From NCBI RefSeq assembly GCF_900107045.1, contig NZ_FNON01000003.1, positions 558,001 to 622,000 on the forward strand: DNA of 64,000 nt. The letters run 5' to 3'. This document shows positions 48,534 through 58,413 of the stretch, piece after piece; the first letter of the stretch is position 1; the number at the start of each line of letters is the position of its first letter. The position numbers and the translations under genes were made by a program. The notes under the pieces are model-generated. The model saw only the letters and a program-made list of their open reading frames with translations. It did not search any database and was not told where the DNA came from. This DNA comes from Amycolatopsis xylanica (lineage in GTDB: Bacteria > Actinomycetota > Actinomycetes > Mycobacteriales > Pseudonocardiaceae).

Positions 48534-49791
48534 GCTCGAGCCGGTCCAGCGCGCGCGGGAAGGCGTTCCCGAGCAGGTCCAGCTCCGGTTCGTCGGCGAT
48601 CAGCGGTGGTGAGATCGCGAACCCCTTGGCGAGCGGGCGCACGAGCACGCCCTCCTCGCGGCAGGCACGCTGCAACTTGCCCGAAGCACCCGGATCGGCT
48701 TCGAGCACGTCGTCGGTGAGGTCGACCGCGGCCAGGAAGCCGAGCCCGGCACGGACTTCGGCGACCAGCGGGTGCGAGATCAGCCCCGACAGCACGTCGG
48801 CGAGCGGCTTCTCCAGCTCACGTCCGCGCGCGATCAGGCCTTCACGCTCATAGATGTCGAGCGTGACGTTCGCGGCCGCGCAGGCGACGGGATGCCCGGC
48901 GTACGTCGGGCCGTGCCGCAGGATCGGGGCGCCCGGCTTGCCGGTGAAGAACGGCTCGGCCACGCGTGGCGCGGCGATCAGCGCGCCCAGCGGGATCGTG
49001 CCGCCGGTGATGCCCTTGGCCACGGTGATCATGTCCGGCTGGACCGGCCAGCGGTCGATGCCGAACCAGGTGCCGAGCCGCCCGAACCCGGCGATCACGC
49101 AGTCGGCGACGAACAGCACGTCATGCCGCTTGCAGATCTCGGCGACGGCCTCGATGTACCCGGGCGGCGGCAGCTGCACACCGCCGGCGCCGATCACCGG
49201 CTCGCAGAAGAACGCGGCCACGCGTTCGGCGCCGACTCGCTGGATCTCCGCTTCCAGTGCGGCGGCGTCGTCGAACGGGACGTGCGAAACGGGCTCCTGC
49301 AAGGGTTCGAAGCCGACCCGGTTGGGGGCGAGCCCGCCGATCGCCGTGCCGAAGCCGTGCGTGCCGTGATACCCGAGCCGCCTGCCGATGAAGTGCGTCT
49401 TCTCCGGGCGGCCGGTGTGGAAGAAGTGCGCGCGGGCGACCTTCGCCGCGGTGTCGACCACGTCGCCGCCGCCGGAGGCGAGGAACACCTTCGAGCCGGG
49501 TGTCGGCGCGAGCGCGGAAACGCGCTCGGCCAGCTTCAGCGCGGGCTCGTTGGCGTAGTAACCGAAGAGGTTGTACGAGTCGAGCTTGCGCAGCTGCGCG
49601 GCGACGGCATCGGCGATCTCTTCACGGCCATGCCCGAAATTGGCATACCAGAGCGAGGCGGTCGCGTCGAAATACCGCCGGTCCTGATCGTCCCAGACGT
49701 ACGAGCCCGCGCCTCTGGTGATGATCATCCGGTCGCCGTCGACCGCGCCCATGTCCGCGAACGGATGCCAGAGCGGGTTGGTCGGTTGCAT
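48526..49791 (-). CDS. Class III PLP aminotransferase
   Basis: A 421-residue omega-aminotransferase family enzyme (fold type I). Signs are WHPFADMGAVDGDRMIITRG, HFIGRRLGYHGTHGFGTAIG, AAFFCEPVIGAGGVQLPPPG, LFVADCVIAGFGRLGTWFG with Asp230, and TVAKGITGGTIPLGALI with Schiff-base Lys259. It transfers an amino group from an amine, beta-alanine or similar donor. ATG 49791 follows AGGAG at 5 nt and starts 2 nt after the CoA-transferase stop. The pair probably acts in one degradation route. Confidence 0.9.
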   Translation of the reverse strand: MQPTNPLWHPFADMGAVDGDRMIITRGAGSYVWDDQDRRYFDATASLWYANFGHGREEIADAVAAQLRKLDSYNLFGYYANEPALKLAERVSALAPTPGSKVFLASGGGDVVDTAAKVARAHFFHTGRPEKTHFIGRRLGYHGTHGFGTAIGGLAPNRVGFEPLQEPVSHVPFDDAAALEAEIQRVGAERVAAFFCEPVIGAGGVQLPPPGYIEAVAEICKRHDVLFVADCVIAGFGRLGTWFGIDRWPVQPDMITVAKGITGGTIPLGALIAAPRVAEPFFTGKPGAPILRHGPTYAGHPVACAAANVTLDIYEREGLIARGRELEKPLADVLSGLISHPLVAEVRAGLGFLAAVDLTDDVLEADPGASGKLQRACREEGVLVRPLAKGFAISPPLIADEPELDLLGNAFPRALDRLELS

Positions 49792-49793
49792 CG

Positions 49794-50966
49794 TCACTCC
49801 TCACCTCTTTGGGGCAGGAACTCCTGGATCTCCTCGGCCGTGTAGCCGAGCTCGGCCAGCACGTCCGCGGTGTGCTGCCCGAGTGCCGGCGGCGGTGAGA
49901 CCGGCCTGGCAGGCGTGCCGGACGCCTTCACCGGGAATCCCGTGCCCGTGTACGAACCCATGCGTACCACCTGATCCCGCTCAGCGGTCCACGGGTCGGC
50001 GTAGATGTCGTCGATCGTGTTGATCGGGCCCGCCGGGATGCTCGCCTCCTCGAAGCGCTTGAGCCAGTCGTCGGCGGGGCGCGTGAGCAGGACTTCGCCG
50101 AGCAGGTCGTTGAGTTCTTCGCGGTGCGCGGCGCGGGCCGCGTTCGACACGAACCGGGGATCCTCGGCTATGTCCAGGCCGAGCACCGAGCAGAACACGC
50201 GCCAGAGCTTCTCGGAGCCGACCGCGATGACGATCCAGCTGTCGGCCACCTGATACGCCTGGTACGGGACGATACTCGGGTGCGCCGAGCCCATCCGGCG
50301 CGGCCGCTTGGCGTCGTAGAAGGTGGCTCCGGCGGCGTAGACGTGCCAGGCCAGCTGGGTGTCCAAAAGCGACACATCGAGGTACTGACCCCGGCCGGTC
50401 GTGTGCCTGGCGTGCAACGCCATCAGCACCGCGATGATGCCCCAGGTGCCCGCGTTGAGGTCGGCGACGGGGAGGCCGACCTTCGCGGGCGGGCCCTCGG
50501 CCTCGCCGGTGAGGTCCATGATCCCGCCCATCGCCTGCGCGACCAGGTCGTAGCCGGGCTTGTCGCGGTACGGGCCGGTCTGGCCGAAGCCGGTGATCGA
50601 CAGGTGGATCAGGCGGGGGTTCAGCTCGGCCAGCGCGGCGTAGCCGAGGCCCCAGCGCTCCAGCGTGCCCGGGCGGAAGTTCTCGACCAGCACGTCGGCG
50701 TCCGCGACGAGCCTGCGGACGGCGTCCTGGCCGCGTTCGCTCTTGAGATCGAGCACGATCCCACGTTTGTTCCTGTTGGCCGCGAGGTAGTAGACCGCGT
50801 CGTCGCCGACGAACGGCGGGCCCCACATGCGGGTGTCGTCGCCATGGCCAGGCGGCTCGACCTTGATCACGTCGGCACCCATCTCACCGAGGTACTGCGT
50901 GCAGTAAGGCCCGGCCAGGATGCGCGACAGGTCGACGACCTTGATGCCGTCCAGTGGTCTGGTCAA
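49794..50966 (-). CDS. CaiB/BaiF class III CoA-transferase
   Basis: A 390-residue class III acyl-CoA transferase. Signs are PLDGIKVVDLSRILAGPYC, DVIKVEPPGHGDDTR, VLVENFRPGTLERWGLGYA, ITGFGQTGPYRDKPGYDLVA, and VGLPVADLNAGTWGI with the probable catalytic Asp. It moves CoA between carboxylic acids. TTG 50966 was chosen because AAGGGTGA precedes it and homology starts there. It is upstream of the aminotransferase and divergent from the alpha-galactosidase gene. Confidence 0.9.
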   Translation of the reverse strand: MTRPLDGIKVVDLSRILAGPYCTQYLGEMGADVIKVEPPGHGDDTRMWGPPFVGDDAVYYLAANRNKRGIVLDLKSERGQDAVRRLVADADVLVENFRPGTLERWGLGYAALAELNPRLIHLSITGFGQTGPYRDKPGYDLVAQAMGGIMDLTGEAEGPPAKVGLPVADLNAGTWGIIAVLMALHARHTTGRGQYLDVSLLDTQLAWHVYAAGATFYDAKRPRRMGSAHPSIVPYQAYQVADSWIVIAVGSEKLWRVFCSVLGLDIAEDPRFVSNAARAAHREELNDLLGEVLLTRPADDWLKRFEEASIPAGPINTIDDIYADPWTAERDQVVRMGSYTGTGFPVKASGTPARPVSPPPALGQHTADVLAELGYTAEEIQEFLPQRGEE

Positions 50967-51085
50967 GTTGTCACCCTTATTGATTTCTGCTCGCGGATAT
51001 AGACGAACGGCCCATTGACGGCACCCCACTGGTGATGTTGATTGTTGGGTGAGTTTGTGCAGAGTTGCGCACTCCTGGAGGAACC

Positions 51086-53047
51086 ATGCGTCGTCTTGTC
51101 GTGTTCGTCGCCGCCCTGGGGGCCGCGACGACCGTGGTGGCCGCACCCGCGGTCGCCGCCGAAACCCCGGAAAGACCCGCGGAAGCGCCCGCCGCCGCTC
51201 CGCCGATGGGCTGGAACAGCTGGAACAAGTTCGCCTGCAACATCAACGAGCAACTGATCCGCGAGACCGCGGACGCGCTCGTCTCGTCCGGCATGAAGGA
51301 CGCCGGCTACCAGTACGTCAACATCGACGACTGCTGGGCCGAGCTGAACCGCAACGCCGAAGGCAAGCTCGAAAACCACAAGACCCGCTTCCCGAGCGGG
51401 ATCAAGGCGCTCGCCGACTACATCCACGGCAAGGGCCTCAAGCTCGGCATCTACACCAGCGCGGGCACACTGACCTGCGCCAAGACCATGCCGGGCGCGC
51501 TCGACCACGAGGACGTCGACGCGCAAACGTTTGCGGACTGGGGCGTCGACTACCTCAAGTACGACAACTGCAACAACCAGGGCAGGCCCGCGCTGGAGCG
51601 CTACACGAAGATGGGCGAGGCGCTGAAGAAGACCGGCCGCCCGATCGTCTACGCGCTGTGCGAGTGGGGCCAGAACAAGCCGTGGACCTGGGGCAAGGAC
51701 GCCGGGGCGCAGCTGTGGCGCACCACCGGCGACATCAAGGACAACTGGGGCAGCTGGACCGGCATCCTCGACAAGCAGGTCGGCCTGGAGGCTTACTCCG
51801 GCCCCGGCGCCTGGAACGACCCCGACATGCTCGAGGTCGGCAACGGCGGCATGACCAACGACGAGTACCAGGCGCACTTCGCGCTCTGGTCGCTGATGAA
51901 CGCGCCGCTGCTCGCAGGCAACGACCTGCGCTCGCAGTCCGAGGCGACGAAGAAGATCCTGCAGAACAAGGACCTCATCGCGATCAACCAGGACTGGGGT
52001 GGCAAGCAGGGCCACAAGGTCCGCGATGACGGCGACAACGAGGTCTGGGCGAAGCCGATGTCCGACGGCTCGACGGCCGTCGTGCTGTTCAACCGCGGCA
52101 CCAAGTCCTCGTCGATCTCGACGCTGCCCGCGGAGATCGGCGCGGCGACGGCGTCCGGCTACCGTGTCCGTGACCTGTGGACCGGCGCCGAGACCGAGAC
52201 CACGGGCACGCTGCGCGCCGCGGTGCCGAGCCACGGCGCGGCCGCGTTCCGGATCTGGCCGTCGAAGTTCCCGAGTGCCGCGCCGCGCACCACGCTTTCG
52301 GTGCAGGCGGCCGACTTCACGCCCCGCGACAAGCCGTTCACCACGTCGGTCGAACTCACCAACGACGGCTCGACGCCCGCGTTCCTGGGCAAGGTCTCGC
52401 TGACCGCGCCGACCGGCTGGAAGGTCGACGGCCGCGCCGACGAGTTCGTTCTCGTTGTCCTGCCAGGGAAATCGTGGAAGCACACCTGGACGGTCAGCCC
52501 GGTCGCCCCGGCCGGTGACAAGGTTTCGGTGACCTCGCATACCGAATACTGGACGCTCTGGGGAAAGCAGGCACTCGACACCGACGGCACGACACCACTG
52601 GTGACCGCGCCCGCGGCGGGCACGACCGCGTTGTCCCAGGCCGCGTGGATCTCGGCGGAGAACGGCTTCGGCCCGGTCGAACGCGGCAAGAGCAACGGCG
52701 AGTCCAAGGCGGGCGACGGCAAGCCGATCACCATCGGCGGCGTCGTCTACCCCAACGGCCTCGGCGTGCACGCGCCCTCGAAGGTGCGCTTCTACCTGGG
52801 CGGCGGCTGCAAGTCGTTCAGCTCGATCGTCGGCCTCGACGACGAGAAGAAGATCGGCACGGTCGCCTTCGCGGTGCTCGGCGACGGCAAGACACTCGCG
52901 TCGACCGAGGTGCTGAAGACCGGCCAGTCCCAGCCCATCGACGTCACCCTCACCGGCGTCCAGGTCCTCGACCTGGTGGTCACCGACGGCGGCGACGGCA
53001 ACAACTCCGACCACGCTGACTGGGCCAACGCCTCGATCACCTGCTGA
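51086..53047 (+). CDS. Secreted GH27 alpha-galactosidase with NPCBM domain
   Basis: A 653-residue extracellular glycosidase. The signal peptide ends near A-V-A-A at residue 25. The GH27 barrel (about 38-310) has PPMGWNSWNKFACNINE, nucleophile Asp160 in YLKYDNCNNQG, probable acid/base Asp216 in WRTTGDIKDNW, and WNDPDMLEVGNGG. A beta-sandwich follows, then a NEW3-like domain (about 400-480), and a C-terminal NPCBM galactose-binding domain with YPNGLGVHAPSKVRFYLGGG. It releases alpha-galactose from plant oligosaccharides. CTGGAGG precedes ATG 51086. Confidence 0.93.
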   Translation: MRRLVVFVAALGAATTVVAAPAVAAETPERPAEAPAAAPPMGWNSWNKFACNINEQLIRETADALVSSGMKDAGYQYVNIDDCWAELNRNAEGKLENHKTRFPSGIKALADYIHGKGLKLGIYTSAGTLTCAKTMPGALDHEDVDAQTFADWGVDYLKYDNCNNQGRPALERYTKMGEALKKTGRPIVYALCEWGQNKPWTWGKDAGAQLWRTTGDIKDNWGSWTGILDKQVGLEAYSGPGAWNDPDMLEVGNGGMTNDEYQAHFALWSLMNAPLLAGNDLRSQSEATKKILQNKDLIAINQDWGGKQGHKVRDDGDNEVWAKPMSDGSTAVVLFNRGTKSSSISTLPAEIGAATASGYRVRDLWTGAETETTGTLRAAVPSHGAAAFRIWPSKFPSAAPRTTLSVQAADFTPRDKPFTTSVELTNDGSTPAFLGKVSLTAPTGWKVDGRADEFVLVVLPGKSWKHTWTVSPVAPAGDKVSVTSHTEYWTLWGKQALDTDGTTPLVTAPAAGTTALSQAAWISAENGFGPVERGKSNGESKAGDGKPITIGGVVYPNGLGVHAPSKVRFYLGGGCKSFSSIVGLDDEKKIGTVAFAVLGDGKTLASTEVLKTGQSQPIDVTLTGVQVLDLVVTDGGDGNNSDHADWANASITC

Positions 53048-53058
53048 CCCACCCGGCG

Positions 53059-53151
53059 AAAAAAATCCCAATGTGGCTTTCGTCAGCTTCGAGCTGACGA
53101 AAGCCACATTGGCGGCCGGAAAACTGACCAATGCCACATTGGGATTTTTTT
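53059..53151. terminator. Bidirectional terminator containing the AAAGCCAC repeat
   Basis: Outer arms AAAAAAATCCCAATGTGGC (53059-53077) and GCCACATTGGGATTTTTTT (53133-53151) enclose an inner hairpin at 53070-53110 with the GGCTTTCGTCAGCT word. The inner element is related to 8938-8990. Confidence 0.85.
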
Positions 53152-53163
53152 CCGCGGCGGGGG

Positions 53164-53856
53164 TCATGGGTCGGTGCGGGCGTGGGCGGCCAGGAGCTGG
53201 GTCTCGGCGTCGCGGAGGTAGGTGTCGAGGGCTTCGGCGGCGTCGGTGAAGCGGGCGCGCTCGAGTTGCTTGAGGATGCGGGCGTGGCGGTTGAGGTAGG
53301 GCTCGAAGAAGGCCCTGGTGTTCTCCGTGAAGACGAAGACCAGGCGGGTTTCGGCGAGGACCTGGCGCATGGTCTCGGTGACGCGGTGGCTGCCCGCGAG
53401 GTCGGCGAGCGCCTGGTGGAAGTGGATGCTCGCCGTGCCGACGGCTCGCCAGTCCGAGGTGGCCGCGGCGGACTGGCCGTCCGAAAGCGCCTGAGAGACC
53501 GGGGAAAGGTCCAGCGAGGGGCGTTCGGCCGCGCGACGCAGCGCGCCGCATTCGACGATGCGGCGGACCGCGTAGAGGTCGGCGATGTCCTCGGCCGTCA
53601 GCTCGCGGACGAACACGCCGCGGTTGAGCTGGTGCACCGCGAGACGTTCGTGCGCGAGCAGCTGGAACGACTCGCGCAGCGTGTTGCGGGAGACGCCGAG
53701 CGCGGCGCTGATGGCGGGCTCGGAGAGCCGGGTGCCCGGCGGGAAGTCGCCCTCGGTGATGCGCTGGCGCAGGATGGCCGCGACCCGCTCGGCCGTGCCG
53801 CTGCGCTCGAGCAGCTCACGGTCTTCCTGCAGCCTGGCAGCATCGAGGGAGCCCAC
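53164..53856 (-). CDS. GntR-family (FCD-type) regulator
   Basis: A 230-residue regulator. The GntR winged helix is AERVAAILRQRITEGDFPPG, then TRLSEPAISAALGVSRNTLR. The FCD ligand domain has LYAVRRIVECGALRRAAERP, FHQALADLAGSHRVTETMRQ and a final HARILKQLERARFTDAAEAL with likely metal-binding His. GTG 53856 overlaps the SDR stop by one base (TAGTG). It is the last gene of the TPP/HyuAB/SDR operon and probably represses it through the palindrome at 60052-60066. Confidence 0.9.
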   Translation of the reverse strand: MGSLDAARLQEDRELLERSGTAERVAAILRQRITEGDFPPGTRLSEPAISAALGVSRNTLRESFQLLAHERLAVHQLNRGVFVRELTAEDIADLYAVRRIVECGALRRAAERPSLDLSPVSQALSDGQSAAATSDWRAVGTASIHFHQALADLAGSHRVTETMRQVLAETRLVFVFTENTRAFFEPYLNRHARILKQLERARFTDAAEALDTYLRDAETQLLAAHARTDP

Positions 53857-54647
53857 TACTTCACCCCGAGATCGAAGTCCAGGCTGTAGCGGTTGTTCGG
53901 CATCGCGCCGGCGGCCTTGGCACCGTCGATCGGGAGCAGCACGCCGTTGATGAAACGCGATTCGTCCGACGCGAGGAACACCACGGCCTTCGCGACCTCC
54001 CACGCCTCGCCGATCCGCGCGGCCGGGGTGCTCGCGACGAGCGCGTGCTGCTTGGCCTCGAACTCCTCGGGCGAGGCGAGCGTGCCGCGCAGCATGTCGG
54101 TGTCGATCGCGCCGGGGTTGACCGTGTTGGCGCGGATGCCCTGATGCGCGTGCGCGACGGCGATCGACTTGGTCAGCCCGACCAGCGCGTGCTTGGTGGC
54201 GTTGTAGACCGGGTCGCCGGGACGGCCCATCACGCCGCCGTTGGACGAGGTCGTGATGATGCTGCCCGATTTGCGCTCGATCATGCCCGGCAGCACGGCC
54301 CGCGTGCCGAGGAACGCGGCGCGCACGTTCAGCGCGAAGATGGTGTTGAACTCGTCCAAAGTGGTCTCGGCAAGAGGCTTGCCCAGGTGGATGCCGACGT
54401 TGTTGAACAACACGTCGATACGGCCCGCGCGGGTCAGCACGTCCTGGACGAAGGTGTCGACGTCGTTCTCGTCCGTCGCGTCCACAATGGAGTGTGAGTA
54501 GTTCTCGTGGTCCAGCTTCTCCGCTGGCTCGCGGATGTCGCTGGCGTACACGGTGGCACCCTCGGCGAGGAACTCCTTCACCGTGGCGAGGCCGATGCCC
54601 CGCGCACCGCCGAAGACCACCGCGACCTTGTCGGCCAACCGGCCCAT
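53856..54647 (-). CDS. SDR oxidoreductase in the HyuAB operon
   Basis: A 263-residue classical short-chain dehydrogenase. Signs are the nucleotide-binding GGARGIGLA, NNVGIHLG, the Ser site ITTSSNGGVMG, and YNATKHALVG with Tyr and Lys. It is NAD(P)-dependent, probably oxidising an alcohol made or used by the operon. ATG 54647 was preferred to 54653 because AAGGAG then has 6-nt spacing. It starts 2 nt after the HyuB stop. Confidence 0.9.
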   Translation of the reverse strand: MGRLADKVAVVFGGARGIGLATVKEFLAEGATVYASDIREPAEKLDHENYSHSIVDATDENDVDTFVQDVLTRAGRIDVLFNNVGIHLGKPLAETTLDEFNTIFALNVRAAFLGTRAVLPGMIERKSGSIITTSSNGGVMGRPGDPVYNATKHALVGLTKSIAVAHAHQGIRANTVNPGAIDTDMLRGTLASPEEFEAKQHALVASTPAARIGEAWEVAKAVVFLASDESRFINGVLLPIDGAKAAGAMPNNRYSLDFDLGVK

Positions 54648-54649
54648 GT

Positions 54650-56368
54650 TCATCTCCTTAACCGCGAGGTCGATTCCTCGTCGACGACATAGTCTTCCGG
54701 CAACCGGACCAGCGCGTCCGGCTCGCCGATGTAGCGCACTTCGACGCCATAGTCCGCACGCGCCGATTCGATCGACACGTACCCGTCCACGACATCGGCG
54801 AGCACCGCGAGCGGGTCTCGCTCGAACGGCGCTCCGTAACCGCCGCCACCGGGCAGCACCACCGAGACGACCGCGTCCGGCGCCAGCGCGACCCGGCTCT
54901 TGCTCGGCAGATCCTCACCGGACACGAGCCCGAACACACCCGGAGCCCCGGCTCCGCCACCGTCCACACCGGACGCGGGACGCAGCGTCCGGTCGACGTT
55001 TCCGTTGACACTCCACGAGATCTCGCCGCGCGCGGCCATCGACGTGCTTTGCCCGAGCCCGCCGCGCTGACGGCCGACACCGCCGGAGTCCTGCCGCAGC
55101 ACTCGCTCCAGCTGCACCAGCGGCGCCATCGTCTCGATGACCTCGGTCGGCGTCGAGCGCAGTCCACTCGGGAATCCCGTGGTGCTCAGGCCGTCCTTGC
55201 CAGCCCGCGCGCCGATGCCGCCGGTCTGGAACACGTTGAGCATGAACTCGCCATCCGCGCCGACGCCACGCCAGATCGTCATCCACAACGCGTCCGCGCT
55301 GTGCGCCAAAGCGTTGCCAGGCAACGCTTTGTGCAGCGCACTGATGAGCAGCGACGGCAGAAAATGCCCGATAAGATGCCGGGACGCGACCGGTGCCGGG
55401 CTCACGCAGTTGAGCACGGAACCCTCGGGCGCGGTCACGTGCACCGGCCGGAACGAGCCCGCGTTGTGCGGCACCTCGGGTGAGATCGCGGCTTTCACCG
55501 CGAACGACGCGTACGCGCGGGTGTAGTTGAGCACCACGTTGATCCCGCGTTTGCTCTGCGGCGACGACCCGGCGAAGTCGAGATGGATGTCCTCGCCCGC
55601 GATGGTCACGGTCGTCTTGAGCGTGATGTCTTCGTCGTCGAACCCGTCCGTGCGCATCTCGCTGGTGTAGACGCCGTCCGGCATCTTCGCGAGCGCGTCG
55701 CGCAGCGCCCGCTCGGAGCGGTTCATGATCTCGGCCGCGACCTCGTCGATCGACTCCAGGCCGAACTCGTCGAGCAGCCGGACCAGGCTCGCCGCCCCGA
55801 CCTCGTTGCCGGTGACCTGCGCGTACAGGTCCCCGATGGTCTCCTCGGGCGTGCGGACGTTGACGCGGATCAGCAGTTCCAGGTCGGCGTTGACCACCCC
55901 GGCGCGCAGGAATTTCATGATCGGCAGCCGCAGGCCCTCTTCGAAGACCTCGTTGGCCTCGGCCGAGACGAGCCTGCCACCGATGTCCGGCGCGTGGCAG
56001 CACGACGCGAACCACGCGACCAGCCGCCCGCGCAGGAACACCGGCGTGGCCACGGTGATGTCGTTGATCTGCCCCGCGGTCTGCCAGGGGTCGTTGGTGA
56101 GCAGCACGTCGCCGGGTTCGAGCGTCTCCGGCGGGTACGCGGCGACGAAGTGGTGCATCCCGGTCGCCATCGCGTTGATGTGACCGGGGGTGCCGCCGAC
56201 GGACTGGCCGATCATCTCGCCGCGTGAGTCGAACACCGCGCACGCGAGGTCGAGCGACTCGCGGACCACCGCCGAAAAAGCGGTGTTGACCAGCGCGTTC
56301 TGCTGCTCGGCGAGAATCGAGTGGAGCCGGTTGCCGATCACGCCCACCAGGATCGGGTCGACGCTCAT
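54650..56368 (-). CDS. hyuB: Hydantoinase B/oxoprolinase subunit (HyuB-like)
   Basis: A 572-residue subunit of the HyuB/oxoprolinase-B family. Signs are NRLHSILAEQQNALVNTAFS, GMHHFVAAYPPETLEPGDVL, LLTNDPWQTAGQINDITVAT, SCCHAPDIGGRL with metal-binding His/Asp, and PGGGGYGAPFERDPLAVLAD near the end. With HyuA it forms an ATP-dependent amidohydrolase or carboxylase (5-oxoprolinase, N-methylhydantoinase, acetophenone carboxylase). The ATG overlaps the HyuA stop (ATGA). Substrate unknown. Confidence 0.93.
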   Translation of the reverse strand: MSVDPILVGVIGNRLHSILAEQQNALVNTAFSAVVRESLDLACAVFDSRGEMIGQSVGGTPGHINAMATGMHHFVAAYPPETLEPGDVLLTNDPWQTAGQINDITVATPVFLRGRLVAWFASCCHAPDIGGRLVSAEANEVFEEGLRLPIMKFLRAGVVNADLELLIRVNVRTPEETIGDLYAQVTGNEVGAASLVRLLDEFGLESIDEVAAEIMNRSERALRDALAKMPDGVYTSEMRTDGFDDEDITLKTTVTIAGEDIHLDFAGSSPQSKRGINVVLNYTRAYASFAVKAAISPEVPHNAGSFRPVHVTAPEGSVLNCVSPAPVASRHLIGHFLPSLLISALHKALPGNALAHSADALWMTIWRGVGADGEFMLNVFQTGGIGARAGKDGLSTTGFPSGLRSTPTEVIETMAPLVQLERVLRQDSGGVGRQRGGLGQSTSMAARGEISWSVNGNVDRTLRPASGVDGGGAGAPGVFGLVSGEDLPSKSRVALAPDAVVSVVLPGGGGYGAPFERDPLAVLADVVDGYVSIESARADYGVEVRYIGEPDALVRLPEDYVVDEESTSRLRR

Positions 56369-58413
56369 ACGGTCACCACCAGGCTCGCGTCCTCGCGGAC
56401 CGCGCAGGTCGCGCCGGGTGGAACGACCACTGTGGACTCACGCTCCTCCACGATCGCCGGGCCTTCGACCTCGTCGCCAGGCACCAGACGGTACCGATCG
56501 AACACCGCCGTATCGACAAATCCACCCGCTTGGGGGAAATATGCGGGCCGCGAGCCCTTACGCGCGTCTCCGCTGCCCACACCCGTCCGAAGCCGCAGTG
56601 TCACGTCCGGCGCTGGTCCACTTGAGACGACCCGCCAGTTGAGCACCTCGACCGAGACGTCCGGGCCGGTGCGCTGATAGAGGTTCCGGTACGTGGACAC
56701 GAACTCGTCGATCAGCTCGCCCGGCCAGTTCGACCCGTCGCCGGTCACCGGCACGCGGATCTCGTAGCCCTGCCCGGCGTAGCGCATCTCGGCGATCCGC
56801 GAGTGCGTCACGCCGGATTCGCCGAGCAACGCCGCGCCCTCGGCTTCCATCTCGGCGAACAGCGCGTCGACCTGTTCCCAGGTCAGCTCGTGCACGCCCG
56901 CGCGTGAGGACCGCACGAAGTCGAAGGCCAGCGGCGCGGTCAAGAACCCGACCGCGCTCATCACGCCCGCCGCCGGTGGCGCGACCACCTGCGGCGCGCC
57001 GAGCGCCCGCGCGACGCCGACGCCGTGCACCGGCCCGGCGCCCCCGAAGGTGAACATCGGCAGTTTCGCCGGGTCCTTGCCCCGCTCGACGGCGTGCACG
57101 CGCGCGGCGTTGGCCATGTCCTCGTTGACGCTCGAATGGATGCCGTACGCGGCCTCTTCGACGCTGACGCCGAGCGGCTCGGCGATGCGCTTCCGGATCG
57201 CCTCGCGCGCCCCGGATGCGTCCAAAGTCATTCCCCCGCCAAGGAAATAGCCAGGGTCGAGATAGCCGAGCACGAGGTCCGCGTCGGTCACGGTCGGCTC
57301 GGTGCCGCCCCGGCCGTAGCAGACCGGGCCCGGCTCGGAACCCGCCGAATCGGGGCCGACGGTCAGCAGCCCGAGCGCGTCGATCCGGGCGATCGACCCG
57401 CCGCCGACGCCGATCTCGATCATGTCGGTGACCGGCACCTTCACCGGCAGCCCCGACCCCGGCAGCAGCCGGTACTTACGGTCCACTTCGAACTCGTGCG
57501 TGACCAGCGGCGTGCCGCCGGAGATCATGCACAGCTTCGCCGTGGTGCCGCCCATGTCGAACGCCAGCAGGTCCGTCTCCCCCGCCGCCGCGCCGAAAGC
57601 GGACGCCGCGAGCGCGCCGCCCGCCGGCCCCGACTCGAGGATGCGGATGGGATACCGGGCGGCCGTGTCGACGGTCGCGATGCCGCCGTTGGACAGCATG
57701 ATGTGCGGCGACGGCCCGACACCGGCCGCGTGCAGGCGGCGTTCGAGGTCACGCAGATACCGCTCGGTCAGGTCCTGGACGTAGACGTTCGCGACCGTGG
57801 TCGACGCCCGCTCGAACTCCCGGATCTCCGGCACGACCTCGGACGACAGCGCGACCCGCAGCCCCGGCGCGACCTCGCGCAGTATCTCGGCGGCCCGCTG
57901 CTCGTGCGCGGGATTGGTGAACGCGTGCAGGAAGCAGATCGCGACGGCGTCGATCCCGCGCGCGGCGAGTTCCTTGCCCAGCCGGGAAACGTAGTCCTCG
58001 TCAAGTCCCTTGTGGACGGACCCGTCGGCGAGGATCCGCTCCGGGACGTCGAAGCGAAGATGCCGGGGAACCAGCGGCGTCGGCAGCTCGATGAGCAGGT
58101 CGTACAGCTCGTACCGATGCTCGCGCCGCATCTCCAGTACGTCCGAAAACCCTGCCGTGGCAAGCAAAGCGGTCCGCGAGCCCTTGCGCTCGATCAGCGC
58201 GTTGGTCACCAGCGTCGTGCCGTGCACGAACTGCTCGACATCGGAAGCGAGTAGCCCGGCCTTGGCGAGCGTCTCCGCGAGACCGGCTTCGACGGCACGC
58301 GCGGGCTCGTCGTGCGTGGTCAGCACCTTGCCGACGGCCACGATCCCGGTCTCGTCGAGCACGCAGAGATCGGTGAACGTGCCGCCGATGTCGACACCCA
58401 CGCGCAGCTTCAT
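56365..58413 (-). CDS. hyuA: Hydantoinase A/oxoprolinase subunit (HyuA-like)
   Basis: A 682-residue subunit of the HyuA family (hydantoinase/oxoprolinase, ASKHA ATP fold). Signs are RVGVDIGGTFTDLCVLDE, FVHGTTLVTNALIERKGSRT, LSNGGIATVDTAARYPIRIL, LAFDMGGTTAKLCMISGG, and FTFGGAGPVHGVGVARALGA. It activates a substrate with ATP for ring opening or carboxylation. ATG 58413 overlaps the TPP enzyme stop (ATGA) and its own stop overlaps the HyuB start, so all three are coupled. Confidence 0.94.
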   Translation of the reverse strand: MKLRVGVDIGGTFTDLCVLDETGIVAVGKVLTTHDEPARAVEAGLAETLAKAGLLASDVEQFVHGTTLVTNALIERKGSRTALLATAGFSDVLEMRREHRYELYDLLIELPTPLVPRHLRFDVPERILADGSVHKGLDEDYVSRLGKELAARGIDAVAICFLHAFTNPAHEQRAAEILREVAPGLRVALSSEVVPEIREFERASTTVANVYVQDLTERYLRDLERRLHAAGVGPSPHIMLSNGGIATVDTAARYPIRILESGPAGGALAASAFGAAAGETDLLAFDMGGTTAKLCMISGGTPLVTHEFEVDRKYRLLPGSGLPVKVPVTDMIEIGVGGGSIARIDALGLLTVGPDSAGSEPGPVCYGRGGTEPTVTDADLVLGYLDPGYFLGGGMTLDASGAREAIRKRIAEPLGVSVEEAAYGIHSSVNEDMANAARVHAVERGKDPAKLPMFTFGGAGPVHGVGVARALGAPQVVAPPAAGVMSAVGFLTAPLAFDFVRSSRAGVHELTWEQVDALFAEMEAEGAALLGESGVTHSRIAEMRYAGQGYEIRVPVTGDGSNWPGELIDEFVSTYRNLYQRTGPDVSVEVLNWRVVSSGPAPDVTLRLRTGVGSGDARKGSRPAYFPQAGGFVDTAVFDRYRLVPGDEVEGPAIVEERESTVVVPPGATCAVREDASLVVTV

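Noticed and set aside
50967-51146. Longer N-terminus for the CoA-transferase
   Set aside because: The extension would run through the divergent promoter and into the alpha-galactosidase signal peptide region, and it adds residues absent from the family.
50963-53551. An 862-codon open frame on the minus strand
   Set aside because: It is antisense to the GH27 alpha-galactosidase and crosses a strong terminator. No recognisable domain.
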